NCBI GenBank assembly: GCA_965205385.1
Contig: CBDBGS010000008.1
Coordinates: 124,001-188,000, forward strand
Reading direction: 5' to 3'
From: CATOSP01 sp965205385
GTDB lineage: Bacteria > Chloroflexota > Dehalococcoidia > Lucifugimonadales > UBA3495
DNA: 64,000 nt
Within the stretch, counting starts at the first letter, position 1, and each line of letters opens with the position of its first letter. The translations under genes were made by a program, and so were the position numbers. Shown piece by piece: positions 9,628 to 18,247 of the stretch. Under the pieces are notes generated by a model that saw nothing but the letters and a program-made list of their open reading frames with translations, was not told where the DNA came from and ran no database searches.

Positions 9628-11096
9628 CTAGTGGGCTCCTTCGGGTTGAACTCGCCGATCTGCATTACTGGATTCCGCTTGTTCATCGGTATGCAATTGT
9701 AGATATTTGACGTGAGCCGCAGGTGGATGTTCCGAAGACCGGCAGGTAAATCGAAAGGTGAATACCCACGGTCGAGTCTACTCTCGATAAGACTCTGCGC
9801 TTCTCGTAATCTCTCGCCAAGAAAACTGTCTACGGAGACACCAGGTTCCAGTCCAAGTTCTGGTGCGTCAAGACTCCCGATATACTGCTTAATTTTCGAA
9901 GGTGTACTCCAAACTCCAGATTGATCGGGAGGTGTAATCTCAATAGACTCCCCAGCGAGAAACTGGCTGTAATATCGGGCGGTTTTCTCGACCAAGGTTC
10001 GCCCGTATCCTGTTACCGCCACGCCCATGTCCGGCTCTATCGCGGAGTGTTCTTGGTGTTCGTTCCAGTGGTAGAGGACGAGCAGGTCGATCTTGGCCCT
10101 GTTATCAACAGCTGCTTGCCAGACCTGTTCGTAGACTCTCTCCTTGAAGAGCGGGTCCACAGTCCGCACGGGCCTTGCAAAGGGCTGACCCATGATTGCC
10201 ATCCAATGTTCGTCGAAACGAGGGAACACCACAAACATACCATCGTCGGAGATCATTGACGGGAGAAGCGAAACGTCTGGGTACCAGTTCCAATCTTGGC
10301 CCGTGACTGTCTTCCAGGACGGGCTTCGCTCACTACCAAAACTTCGGACGGAGAAGCGGGCATCGTTTGGGTCCTTCAAGTTAGCAGGTCCCCACGTCAC
10401 GACCAGCGGTGGTCCATCCCACTCAAACATGAGGTCCAGATATGGCTCGTAAATGTTGTCCCAGAGACCGTCCAGGACTCCTTGTTGTTTCTCAGGCGTG
10501 AACGGGGGGTTGGGGTCTCCGCCAGGTCCTACCAACCTCTTGGGAAGGTTAAACATAAACGGCTCTACGAGAACGGCAACCCTAACGGGAGATTTAGTTT
10601 GCTCTATCTCACGTAGGAGGGCGGTCAACGCCCGGTCAATTGCCTCCATTTCCCGATCATCGCCGTCAATACCATCAAGATTCCTGTCACCGGTCCCGTG
10701 CCACCCGGCAATGATGACGCTAATCCCGGCTTTCTCCATATCGGACAACTGTTGCCTAATTACGGCAGGGTCGTCCGAAGCATAGAACCCGTACTCCGGC
10801 TTGTAGGTCACACCAACCCGACTCCCTGAACCACCGACGTCCAGATTCCAGTGGCTCGATTTCAATCCGCCGATGCTATGCCCACTCTCCAGGTCGAACC
10901 CGAACCAGAGGTTCATCAACACAGCGAGGGGAATGTCCCTTTGGCCATGTGCCTGAGATATCACTGGTAGCCCCGTTGGTTCGGCTTCCTCAAGATCGTG
11001 ACCTCCCCCGGTACCACCTATCCCCCAAAGCATCCCAGAGATTGCCAAAATCGCCACCATTGCCAACGCCACAATGCCACCCATTTCCCCGTTCAT
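9597..11096 (-). CDS. GH99-like glycoside hydrolase, membrane-anchored
   Basis: A 499-residue protein. Residues 7-26 form a hydrophobic N-terminal anchor or signal (GIVALAMVAILAISGMLWG), so it is likely exported or tethered. The body has the features of GH99/GH71-like (beta/alpha)8 hydrolases acting on extracellular glycans: PLAVLMNLWFGFD near the start, the YKPEYGFYASDDPAVIRQQL block, IIAGWHGTGDRN, VAVLVEPFMFN, and LLVLYHWNEHQEHSAIEPD near the C-terminal part of the barrel. It reads in the same direction as the tail-tube gene and overlaps its start by 31 bp, so it may be a phage-borne glycosidase. It is the only long intact gene of this block. Confidence 0.6.
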   Translation of the reverse strand: MNGEMGGIVALAMVAILAISGMLWGIGGTGGGHDLEEAEPTGLPVISQAHGQRDIPLAVLMNLWFGFDLESGHSIGGLKSSHWNLDVGGSGSRVGVTYKPEYGFYASDDPAVIRQQLSDMEKAGISVIIAGWHGTGDRNLDGIDGDDREMEAIDRALTALLREIEQTKSPVRVAVLVEPFMFNLPKRLVGPGGDPNPPFTPEKQQGVLDGLWDNIYEPYLDLMFEWDGPPLVVTWGPANLKDPNDARFSVRSFGSERSPSWKTVTGQDWNWYPDVSLLPSMISDDGMFVVFPRFDEHWMAIMGQPFARPVRTVDPLFKERVYEQVWQAAVDNRAKIDLLVLYHWNEHQEHSAIEPDMGVAVTGYGRTLVEKTARYYSQFLAGESIEITPPDQSGVWSTPSKIKQYIGSLDAPELGLEPGVSVDSFLGERLREAQSLIESRLDRGYSPFDLPAGLRNIHLRLTSNIYNCIPMNKRNPVMQIGEFNPKEPTRWLVNSATWE

Positions 11097-11187
11097 TTAG
11101 CCCCTCCTTGTGGAGGGCATAGTTTAAGGCTATCAGGCGTTTCCCAAAAGTGGGCAATATTGGTAATTTAGGTTTCATGGGCCGGGA

Positions 11188-11475
11188 TTAGGCTCCCTCC
11201 GGCTCCTCATCTTCCGGGCTCGGGTCCGACTCGACCTGGTCCCGGCGTCGGATGCGCCGCCTCCCGGACTCTTCTGTGTTAGGCTCCTCCGGGTCCGGTT
11301 CAGGTTCCGCGACGGCGACCTCCGGCTCCAACAACTCCAACGCCACCCGGTCGGCGTAGTGGGAATGGAGGATCGCCACCTCTTCGGACGTTATCTCGTA
11401 GACCTTCGGGCGGCTGTCGAACGACACCCCGCCGAACACCAGCGTTCCCCGCCGGGCTACTCTCCGGTACCTCAT
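11188..11475 (-). CDS. Small hypothetical protein with acidic tail
   Basis: A 95-residue protein starting MRYRRVARRGTLVFGGVSF. The first half is globular-looking (KVYEITSEEVAILHSHYADR); the last ~40 residues are acidic and proline-rich with a basic RRRIRRRDQ insert. It resembles the small accessory proteins found beside phage structural genes, but I do not recognise the family. It lies between the glycosidase and another small gene in the same orientation. Confidence 0.5.
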   Translation of the reverse strand: MRYRRVARRGTLVFGGVSFDSRPKVYEITSEEVAILHSHYADRVALELLEPEVAVAEPEPDPEEPNTEESGRRRIRRRDQVESDPSPEDEEPEGA

Positions 11476-11489
11476 ACTTCCTGCCTTCC

Positions 11490-11852
11490 CTACCGGCTCA
11501 ACCAGGTCACCAACAGCACCGCGCCGGAGGTGTCCGTCGAGTCGAGTTGAATGTTCCCGTCAGAAGTAACCGACGACTCACTCAGTAGGTCCTCCGCGTT
11601 CCAGGCACGGGTGTTGGGAGCGCCTTCGGTTAGCGTAGAGTCCAGCTTAACGACTCCCATCAGGGTGTCTCCAGTGGTGATCCCGCTCACGCCGATGTCG
11701 GTGTCGGCGGCGGCACCGGTAACGACGGTCTGGTTGAAGGCTCCTGGACTCACGTTGCCAGAGACCTGGGCCTGGAGGTCCACCACCCTATCTTGAAGCT
11801 CCACCAGAATCTCCCGGAGGACACTCTGGTCCAGGTGCGCTCCGCCGTGCCC
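11490..11852 (-). pseudogene. Small phage-like protein, N-terminus removed by MITE
   Basis: The minus-strand frame can be followed from 11850 (GHGGAHLDQSVLREILVELQ) into VVDLQAQVSGNVSPGAFNQT and on to VLLVTWLSR at 11490. The first ~35 residues are predicted coiled coil; the remainder has Gly/Thr/Ser-rich beta-like segments seen in phage fibre or capsid accessory proteins. The MITE at 11853 interrupts it, so the original start is missing. An internal start at 11804 could still be used. Function unknown. Confidence 0.45.
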
Positions 11853-12001
11853 TAGTATTACAACGACGGTTTCTATGACAGGGTGATTTTCGCGACCGAT
11901 TTGGACCTGAACCTATTGGCATGAGCGTACAGCGATTTCTCGCTCGTGGCCGAATACGAAGGATAAGACACCATATTTGGCAATCCGTCGTTGTAATACT
12001 A
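11853..12001. mobile_element. MITE family 2, copy a
   Basis: A 149-bp non-coding element with 17-bp near-perfect terminal inverted repeats (TAGTATTACAACGACGG and its complement). It is the same as 52508-52656 (inverted) and 54053-54190 (same orientation, shorter). It sits between a truncated phage-like gene and an IS481 remnant, both of which it cuts. Confidence 0.9.
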
Positions 12002-12108
12002 GCTGTTTGGCCAGTTCCAGTAGCCCCAGCTTCGGCTTGAGAATCCTTTGTTGTTGTGTGGTCATCTGACACTCCTCCCCATCGCCGGGGACATTTAATC
12101 ACAATGGG
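12002..12108 (-). mobile_element. IS481-family remnant (left end and transposase N-terminus)
   Basis: The minus strand reads a terminal segment (TGTGATTAAATGTCCCCGG) and then ATGACCACACAACAACAAAG..., giving TTQQQRILKPKLGLLELAKQ. This is the start of an IS481-type transposase and closely matches the end and start of the IS481 pseudogene at 25408. Only ~26 codons survive before the MITE at 12001. Confidence 0.7.
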
Positions 12109-12265
12109 TCGACGATATCAGATTTAGTCTTGGTTATAACAACTGAAGGGTATTCGAGGCGTTCTCGAAATGTGTCCCTTGTCAAGGGAGTACTCCTGCC
12201 TCAACTGACCCTCGGCGCGAAAGCCATTACTGACAATGGGACCCAACCGAGGTGTATCGTTCGGT

Positions 12266-12985
12266 TTACAATTCGGGACCTGTCCTGCTATGAACGCCAA
12301 TCGGATGATGCCGATAATTGGCCCTGAAGGTTTCGATCCAATCATCCAGGTCTCGGTCAGTGTGCCGGCAGGCGCACACAACGATCATTCCCGCAGCAAT
12401 CGCGTCTTCGAGCGCATCGTGATGCCGGAATGTGATGTTTAGGTCACTGGCTACGCGGACCAACCCGCACCGGCGCCTCTTGTACTTCTCGGGCCAGGAA
12501 TCGCGTGCGATCTGAGCGCTATCCAACCAGACCGCGCGGACCGGCGGGAGTTGGTATTTTTCCATTGCCCGTTCAAGTGCCAACCGGTCGAATCCCGTGT
12601 GACTGACAAGCGTCCGTCCATCTAACCGGCTCCGCAACAGCCCGTGGATATCAGGAAGGGTGTCACTCTTGCTCACCGTGTCTTCCCTAATTCCATGTAT
12701 CTTGACGTTGCTGGAACTGAACGGCGACTCCGGATTGACGAGGACCGACAGCTTGTCCAGAATCTCACCATGCTGGAAAGAGACAATCCCTATTTGGCAA
12801 ATGCTGGAAGGGTCCGCGTTCGCCGTTTCCACATCAATTGCGGTGAACGTGAGGTTGGCTGCCCTTAGGCGTTCCCTAGCAGATGACATAACTGTTTGGC
12901 CCCGGCTTCCAGTGTGATCCATCTTGACCGGAGCCGCAAGTCGGATCGGCCCCAACGCCGCTAATTCATGTCCCGCTACTGACAT
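12266..12985 (-). CDS. DnaQ-like DEDDh 3'-5' exonuclease
   Basis: A 239-residue protein with the exonuclease I motif FTAIDVETAN (D-x-E), a second-motif aspartate in LVSHTGFDRLALERAM, and the third motif HHDALEDAIAAGMI with the His and Asp of the DEDDh class. Two starts are possible; the internal ATG at 12889 (MSSARERL) gives a protein beginning just before the fold. It is divergent from cas3, 329 bp away. DEDDh exonucleases trim prespacers for type I-E Cas1-Cas2 in E. coli and occur fused to Cas2 in some I-E loci. A role in adaptation is therefore plausible but unproven here; a general repair or phage origin is the alternative. Confidence 0.8.
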   Translation of the reverse strand: MSVAGHELAALGPIRLAAPVKMDHTGSRGQTVMSSARERLRAANLTFTAIDVETANADPSSICQIGIVSFQHGEILDKLSVLVNPESPFSSSNVKIHGIREDTVSKSDTLPDIHGLLRSRLDGRTLVSHTGFDRLALERAMEKYQLPPVRAVWLDSAQIARDSWPEKYKRRRCGLVRVASDLNITFRHHDALEDAIAAGMIVVCACRHTDRDLDDWIETFRANYRHHPIGVHSRTGPEL

Positions 12986-13313
12986 TTCCTACTTTCAACT
13001 CCCGGCCCTATCTCTCTACCATTACGATCAGCGGGTAACAACCCCGCGACAAACCCCTATCCCATGGGCAGGATGACTGACTCAACATAAAAAACTCCAA
13101 CCGGTCTCCACGCTTGCAGATGGCTCCCTTCGTATTCACCAATCCCTTCCTGTGAGCGAAACCGAACACCCCCCTAAATTGGGCCGTAGTCGTGCATTGC
13201 CATGCAGCCAATCGATTGCCGCCGATGGACTCCGTTAGCGCTTTCACGAGACAATCCAACGGTCCTCGCGCCCCCGATAGGTCCAGCAGGAGAATTAGCC
13301 AGGAGTTGAGGAA
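12986..13313. promoter_or_regulatory. Divergent intergenic region between exonuclease and cas3
   Basis: About 330 bp separating the leftward exonuclease gene from cas3. AGGAG at 13301-13305, 8 bp before ATG, is the ribosome-binding site that fixes the cas3 start at 13314. A minus-strand open frame (13310-13008, with SIGGNRLAAWQCTTTAQFRG and GFAHRKGLVNTKG) has protein-like composition but no start of its own outside cas3. It may be a gene remnant. I see no clear promoter. Confidence 0.4.
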
Positions 13314-16025
13314 ATGATCTACGATTCCAGCCAACCGATTTATACACGAGCATTCTGGGGCAAGGCCGACATGCAGGACCCCAGCCGAATTCATCTGTTG
13401 GAGCATCACTTGGCCGACGTCGGGGCGTGCTTCGAAGCGCTCCTTCACCAGCCGACCATCCGCCGTCGGCTAGCCCACACCGGAAACCTGGAAGACCTAG
13501 ACCCGGCGACTATTGCCCGTTTAAGCGTATTCGCCGCCCTGCATGATATCGGCAAAGTGAACATAGGATTCCAGACCCAAATCTGGAGGCCCGAAGACTT
13601 TCCCGCCAACCGCTCAAGGACATCCCGGGCGGGTCATACATTGGATCTGACGCCGGTATTGGACCCGTATGGAGATACGGAAACCGCTGGATGGTTTTTT
13701 CGCGCGTTGGGTTGGAACGACCTGCTGGCATGGGATGATACGGGCGGTGTGACAGTTTGTGGATTATTCACCGCCGCCCTGTCCCACCATGGCTTGCCTC
13801 TACAGCTCGTGAATCAGCGGGACAAGAATCCTGCTATCTGGCGCTGTCTGGCGGGTCTGGAACCAGTTAGAGCCGTTGAGCGAATTGGACAAATGGTGAA
13901 AATCTGGTTCAAAGATGCTTTTGCCCGGTCCGCGCCACCGTTGCCTTCCAATCCCGCCTTCCAGCACATGTTCCTGGGGCTATGTACACTGGCGGACTGG
14001 ATCGGTTCCAACGAGGACTGGTTCAAATTTGATGCTGTACTTCGTGACGACTATTTTGAGTCGGTCGCCCGTCCCGCCGCTTCAAGGGCATTCGCCGATA
14101 TTGGGCTGGACCTATCAGAACAACGGCGCGCCCAAGCCGCTCGACCGCTGCCCGGATTCTCCGAACTTTTCCGTATTCCCGGTGACCCGGACCCGCACCC
14201 GATTCAACAAGCGGCAATCCAGGTCCCTTTGAACGAACAGTTGGTTATTCTCGAATCCGAAACCGGCTCCGGCAAGACCGAGGCGGTATTGTGGAGGTTC
14301 GCTCGAATGTTCCGAGAGGGTCTGGTGGATGGGCTGTATTTTGCCCTACCAACCCGAGCCGCCGCCAGCCAAATCCATTCCCGCATGAGCACGTTTATCT
14401 CCAATCTGTTTCCGTCAGGACTGACGCCTGAGCCTGTGCTCGCAGTACCCGGCTACCTCCGCGCCGGAGAGGGTGTTGGCCATCGAAACCTTCACGACTA
14501 CGACGTTTGGTGGGAGGACCATCCCGATGACGCCACAAGACACCGCCGATGGGCGGCGGAGAACTCCAAACGATATCTTGCAGCGCAGATCGCCATCGGT
14601 ACCGTGGACCAAGCCATGATGGCGACCCTAAAGGTGAAACACGCTCACATGCGGGCTGCCTGCCTGGCTAGGAATCTCCTGGTAATCGACGAAGTCCACG
14701 CCTCAGACACCTACATGCGGCGGATTCTCGGCGCTCTCCTCGACACCCACCTGGGGTCCGGCGGCTATGCACTCTTGATGTCCGCCACATTAGGGTCAGT
14801 GGCCCGGCGGCGTTGGATGTCTCGTTCACGTTCCTTCGTAGACAGTGGATCGTTGGACGAAGACATAGACACCCCCTATCCGGCGATCACCTACGGATCT
14901 TCGCCGGACCTCAAGACTATGACCGTTGCCAAAAACGATCAAGCCAAGGATGTTTTAATCGAAGTGGAACCAGCCATGTCTGAGATGGCTCCGGTGACGG
15001 TTAGAGCCCTGGACGCCGCCCGCGCCGGCGCCAAGGTCCTGATTATACGGAACACCGTTACCTTTGCGGTAGCCACCCAGCAGGCTCTGGAGGAGGCTGC
15101 CGGTGCAACAGGCCGTGAGCTGCTCTTCGCTTGTAACGACGTCCTGACCGTGCACCACGGCAGGTATGCCGCCGAGGACCGCCGCGTGTTGGACGGGACA
15201 GTCGAGGACCAAATCGGCCGGGACCGCAAGCCGGGCGGATGCATAATTGTAGGAACCCAGACTCTGGAACAGTCCTTGGACATTGACGCCGACCTTCTGA
15301 TCACCGACCTTTGCCCTATGGACGTTCTGCTGCAACGCATCGGCCGTCTACATCGCCACAGGCGGAACGGCAGGCCCGAAGGATACAGCAGTCCGACCTG
15401 CATCGTGTTGACTCCGCCGGAAGACGACTTGTCGCCTCTCCTGACCAGGGTGCAAAACACAAATGGCCTGGGTCCCCATGGGTACGTTTATGAAGACCTC
15501 AGAGTGTTGGAAGCCACCAGACGTCGGATTATCGAGCATTCGGATAATGGCGAATCCTGGAAAATCCCCCAAATGAGCCGAGAGTTGGTGGAAGGGGCCA
15601 CTCATCCCGAAGCGTTGGCAGGGATCGTGGCCGACATGGGCGATGACTGGCGCGTGCACTCCAACGAGATGGAGGGCGCGAGAATGGCCAATAATCTGAC
15701 CGCACAGCAGGCGCTAGTCCGCACCGACAAGGCGTTTTACCCAGAGGAGGACAACCAGGACGTGGCGTTCGGCACATTTGAGGAAGCGATTCGCACCCGC
15801 CTCGGGGATGAGGGGATCGAGGTTGAGTTCGACCCTCAGCCCACCAGTCCGTTTTCGGCGGAGACCACGATCGCCGAATTGACCATCCCAGAGCATCTCA
15901 GAGGAGGCCAGTTGTCCGACAAACCCATTACGCCTAGCCAAGTCGATGGTGGCTTCACGTTCCCGGTGGGAAACCGGGAATTTCAATACGACCGGCTGGG
16001 CCTGCGCCTTATCCGGCGCCCCTAG
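13314..16025 (+). CDS. cas3: CRISPR-associated nuclease/helicase Cas3 (type I-E, HD + DExH)
   Basis: A 903-residue Cas3 that would degrade DNA marked by Cascade. The N-terminal HD nuclease domain has LLEHHLADVG (about 28) and the HD pair in FAALHDIGKVN (about 76-82). The SF2 helicase has Walker A SETGSGKTEA (about 312), the DEAD-box variant LVIDEVHASD (about 460), LLMSATLG (about 487), and C-terminal helicase motifs including TLEQSLDIDADL and DVLLQRIGRLHRHR. Length is normal for I-E Cas3. Unlike in E. coli, it lies beyond the array and points toward it, convergent with the cas operon, so it must be transcribed separately. Confidence 0.95.
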   Translation: MIYDSSQPIYTRAFWGKADMQDPSRIHLLEHHLADVGACFEALLHQPTIRRRLAHTGNLEDLDPATIARLSVFAALHDIGKVNIGFQTQIWRPEDFPANRSRTSRAGHTLDLTPVLDPYGDTETAGWFFRALGWNDLLAWDDTGGVTVCGLFTAALSHHGLPLQLVNQRDKNPAIWRCLAGLEPVRAVERIGQMVKIWFKDAFARSAPPLPSNPAFQHMFLGLCTLADWIGSNEDWFKFDAVLRDDYFESVARPAASRAFADIGLDLSEQRRAQAARPLPGFSELFRIPGDPDPHPIQQAAIQVPLNEQLVILESETGSGKTEAVLWRFARMFREGLVDGLYFALPTRAAASQIHSRMSTFISNLFPSGLTPEPVLAVPGYLRAGEGVGHRNLHDYDVWWEDHPDDATRHRRWAAENSKRYLAAQIAIGTVDQAMMATLKVKHAHMRAACLARNLLVIDEVHASDTYMRRILGALLDTHLGSGGYALLMSATLGSVARRRWMSRSRSFVDSGSLDEDIDTPYPAITYGSSPDLKTMTVAKNDQAKDVLIEVEPAMSEMAPVTVRALDAARAGAKVLIIRNTVTFAVATQQALEEAAGATGRELLFACNDVLTVHHGRYAAEDRRVLDGTVEDQIGRDRKPGGCIIVGTQTLEQSLDIDADLLITDLCPMDVLLQRIGRLHRHRRNGRPEGYSSPTCIVLTPPEDDLSPLLTRVQNTNGLGPHGYVYEDLRVLEATRRRIIEHSDNGESWKIPQMSRELVEGATHPEALAGIVADMGDDWRVHSNEMEGARMANNLTAQQALVRTDKAFYPEEDNQDVAFGTFEEAIRTRLGDEGIEVEFDPQPTSPFSAETTIAELTIPEHLRGGQLSDKPITPSQVDGGFTFPVGNREFQYDRLGLRLIRRP

Positions 16026-16049
16026 CTCAGGCCGTAGCAGGGGAGAGAT

Positions 16050-17910
16050 AAACTATCCCCGCGTGTGCGGGGGAACCGTGCCGTGAGCCAACTGGAGGTA
16101 CGGCATGTTGGGTCTATCCCCGCGTGTGCGGGGGAACCGAGAGCATTTCCAGGTGGGAGTTGACAGCGGAAGGTCTATCCCCGCGTGTGCGGGGGAACCT
16201 CCCGTGGTGCCCGGATCGCCGGTATGACGATTAGCGGTCTATCCCCGCGTGTGCGGGGGAACCGGCGGATGCGTACCTGCCCCCTGGCCATTAGACGGTC
16301 TATCCCCGCGTGTGCGGGGGAACCCCCGCGAGTCCGAGCAGCCTGACGGCTCCTGGAGGTCTATCCCCGCGTGTGCGGGGGAACCGTACAAGTCAACGGG
16401 AGATATCAGGGCGGCGGCGGTCTATCCCCGCGTGTGCGGGGGAACCCTACATCGGGACCTTGGCCCCGGCTGTCTCTGGGGTCTATCCCCGCGTGTGCGG
16501 GGGAACCATCGACTCTGCGTTCGCCTGGTCCTCTGCTGCCGGTCTATCCCCGCGTGTGCGGGGGAACCGGAGACTACCGAGTCTCGACGATATTCCTTGT
16601 GGGTCTATCCCCGCGTGTGCGGGGGAACCGAGGACTAATGGCAACTGACACCAAACCAGTAAGGTCTATCCCCGCGTGTGCGGGGGAACCACAGAAATAG
16701 AAGCCCTCCAATCATGCCGATGGGGTCTATCCCCGCGTGTGCGGGGGAACCATCACGACCCGAAGCGTTCTTACCTTAGGATCAGGTCTATCCCCGCGTG
16801 TGCGGGGGAACCAGCTTCACCCTACGGGGGTTAGCCTTTGTCTACGGTCTATCCCCGCGTGTGCGGGGGAACCCAGAAAGAGCAGAGCGCCGGGGCGTCA
16901 GGAAACGGTCTATCCCCGCGTGTGCGGGGGAACCGGGGATGTTCAGCCGGTAGGATAAGAATCGGGCGGTCTATCCCCGCGTGTGCGGGGGAACCATGTA
17001 GCAAGCTCCCTGCCAATACGGTCTATCCCCGGTCCTGGAGGGGTCTATCCCCGCGTGTGCGGGGGAACCGCCTATACCGTCTTAGGTTAGTTGGCATACC
17101 AGTCTCTCCGGTCTATCCCCGCGTGTGCGGGGGAACCTCCACCACGTCAAGCCGTTGAGCGAGGCGGGCGGTCTATCCCCGCGTGTGCGGGGGAACCGCG
17201 CCCGCATCTTTCGTTTTCATCCCTCTGGGTCTATCCCCGCGTGTCGCGCCAGCGGGGATGAACCGGTCGGTCTATCCCCGCGTGTGCGGGGGAACCCCCC
17301 GTTGCGCTTGGGAGGCTCACCCGCATTGGGGTCTATCCCCGCGTGTGCGGGGGAACCTTTTGACAACTCCGGGCAAACGCCTGTTGTCCATAGGTCTATC
17401 CCCGCGTGTGCGGGGGAACCTTAACCGCCTTCGGGTCTATCCCCGCGTGTGCGGGGGAATAAACCAAGGTCTATCCCCGCGTGTGCGGGGGAACCCGCCG
17501 AGCTATTGGCAATCGGCATGAGGCCCACGGTCTATCCCCGCGTGTGCGGGGGAACCGCCTGCCCGGTCCAATCTGAAGGAAGTTGAAGGGTCTATCCCCG
17601 CGTGTGCGGGGGAACCCGCCCATCAGGCAGCTTCGTTGGCCATCCGGGTCTATCCCCGCGTGTGCGGGGGAACCCGGGACGAAGCCGCTGGCGGGGATGA
17701 ACCGTTACGGTCTATCCCCGCGTGTCATTCTGGCTGGCTGTTCGGGGTCTATCCCCGCGTGTGCGGGGGAACCGCACACACCGCCGACATCGGCTGGGTG
17801 GTGGGCCAGCTAGCTACGGTCTATCCCCGCGTGTGCGGGGGAACCCGAGTTCCGAGCTTTGGATGGAACTGGAGGGGAACAGGGTCTATCCCCGCGTGTG
17901 CGGGGGAACC
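16050..17910 (-). CRISPR. CRISPR array 1 (type I-E, ~30 full and 3 truncated repeats)
   Basis: 28-bp repeats that on the plus strand begin GGTCTATCCCCGCG and end TGTGCGGGGGAACC; spacers are mostly 33 bp. By comparison with known I-E repeats the crRNA strand is the minus strand, so the leader side is the right end, next to cas2, and the left end (16050, with a degenerate first three bases) is the trailer. Repeats 16050 to 16968 are regular. From 17020 to 17910 the array is irregular: truncated repeats at 17020-17030 (11 bp), 17228-17244 (17 bp) and 17709-17725 (17 bp), very short spacers (13 bp at 17421 and 6 bp at 17462) and long ones (40 and 44 bp). Open frames through the array are artefacts. 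Confidence 0.97.
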
Positions 17911-17959
17911 CCTTCTCTTATGATTTTGGGGCCGGTTTCTTATTGCGCTGGCGGATATT
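17911..17959 (-). promoter_or_regulatory. Very short leader between cas2 and array 1
   Basis: Only 49 bp separate the cas2 stop codon from the first leader-side repeat. Typical I-E leaders are longer (roughly 60 bp of essential sequence in E. coli). The stretch is AT-richer than the array, with no clear promoter; the array may be transcribed by read-through from the cas operon. Confidence 0.5.
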
Positions 17960-18247
17960 CTAATGGTATTTGACTAGATATACGCCGTCGGCGTCTACTA
18001 TCTCCTTCGGTGGCTCCCCCAAGGTTCTCACCTGTTGTCCCGTAGGCGCCGATGGGTCTCGCCAGGTCATGACTATCGACCCATTGCCCAGTTCGTAATA
18101 CCAGTCTCGAACGACGTCCCACACCCTCTCCCTGGTTCCGCTGGTCATCTGTGGTGAGGTGTAGACTCCCGGAGCGATTTCCAGCATTGCCGACGCCAGG
18201 AACCCCCGGTAACGACCCTCCACGTTTACGGTCACGATTACAATCAT
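17960..18247 (-). CDS. cas2: CRISPR-associated Cas2, type I-E
   Basis: A 95-residue protein of the short I-E Cas2 type. It starts MIVIVTVNVEGRYRGFLA, continues LEIAPGVYTSPQMTSGTRER and ends DADGVYLVKYH, closely following E. coli Cas2 in layout (VVVTENVPPRLRGRLA..., AGVYVG...). Cas2 dimers bridge two Cas1 dimers in the spacer integrase. Its ATG overlaps the cas1 stop in an ATGA junction. It is the last gene of the leftward cas operon, directly before array 1. No DEDDh domain is fused to it. Confidence 0.95.
   Translation of the reverse strand: MIVIVTVNVEGRYRGFLASAMLEIAPGVYTSPQMTSGTRERVWDVVRDWYYELGNGSIVMTWRDPSAPTGQQVRTLGEPPKEIVDADGVYLVKYH

Noticed and set aside
16249..17973. Overlapping frames of ~70-130 codons with repeated MCGGT, SIPACAGEP and LSPRVRGN peptides
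   Set aside because: They are the CRISPR repeat translated in three frames; no ribosome-binding sites and no independent coding signal.
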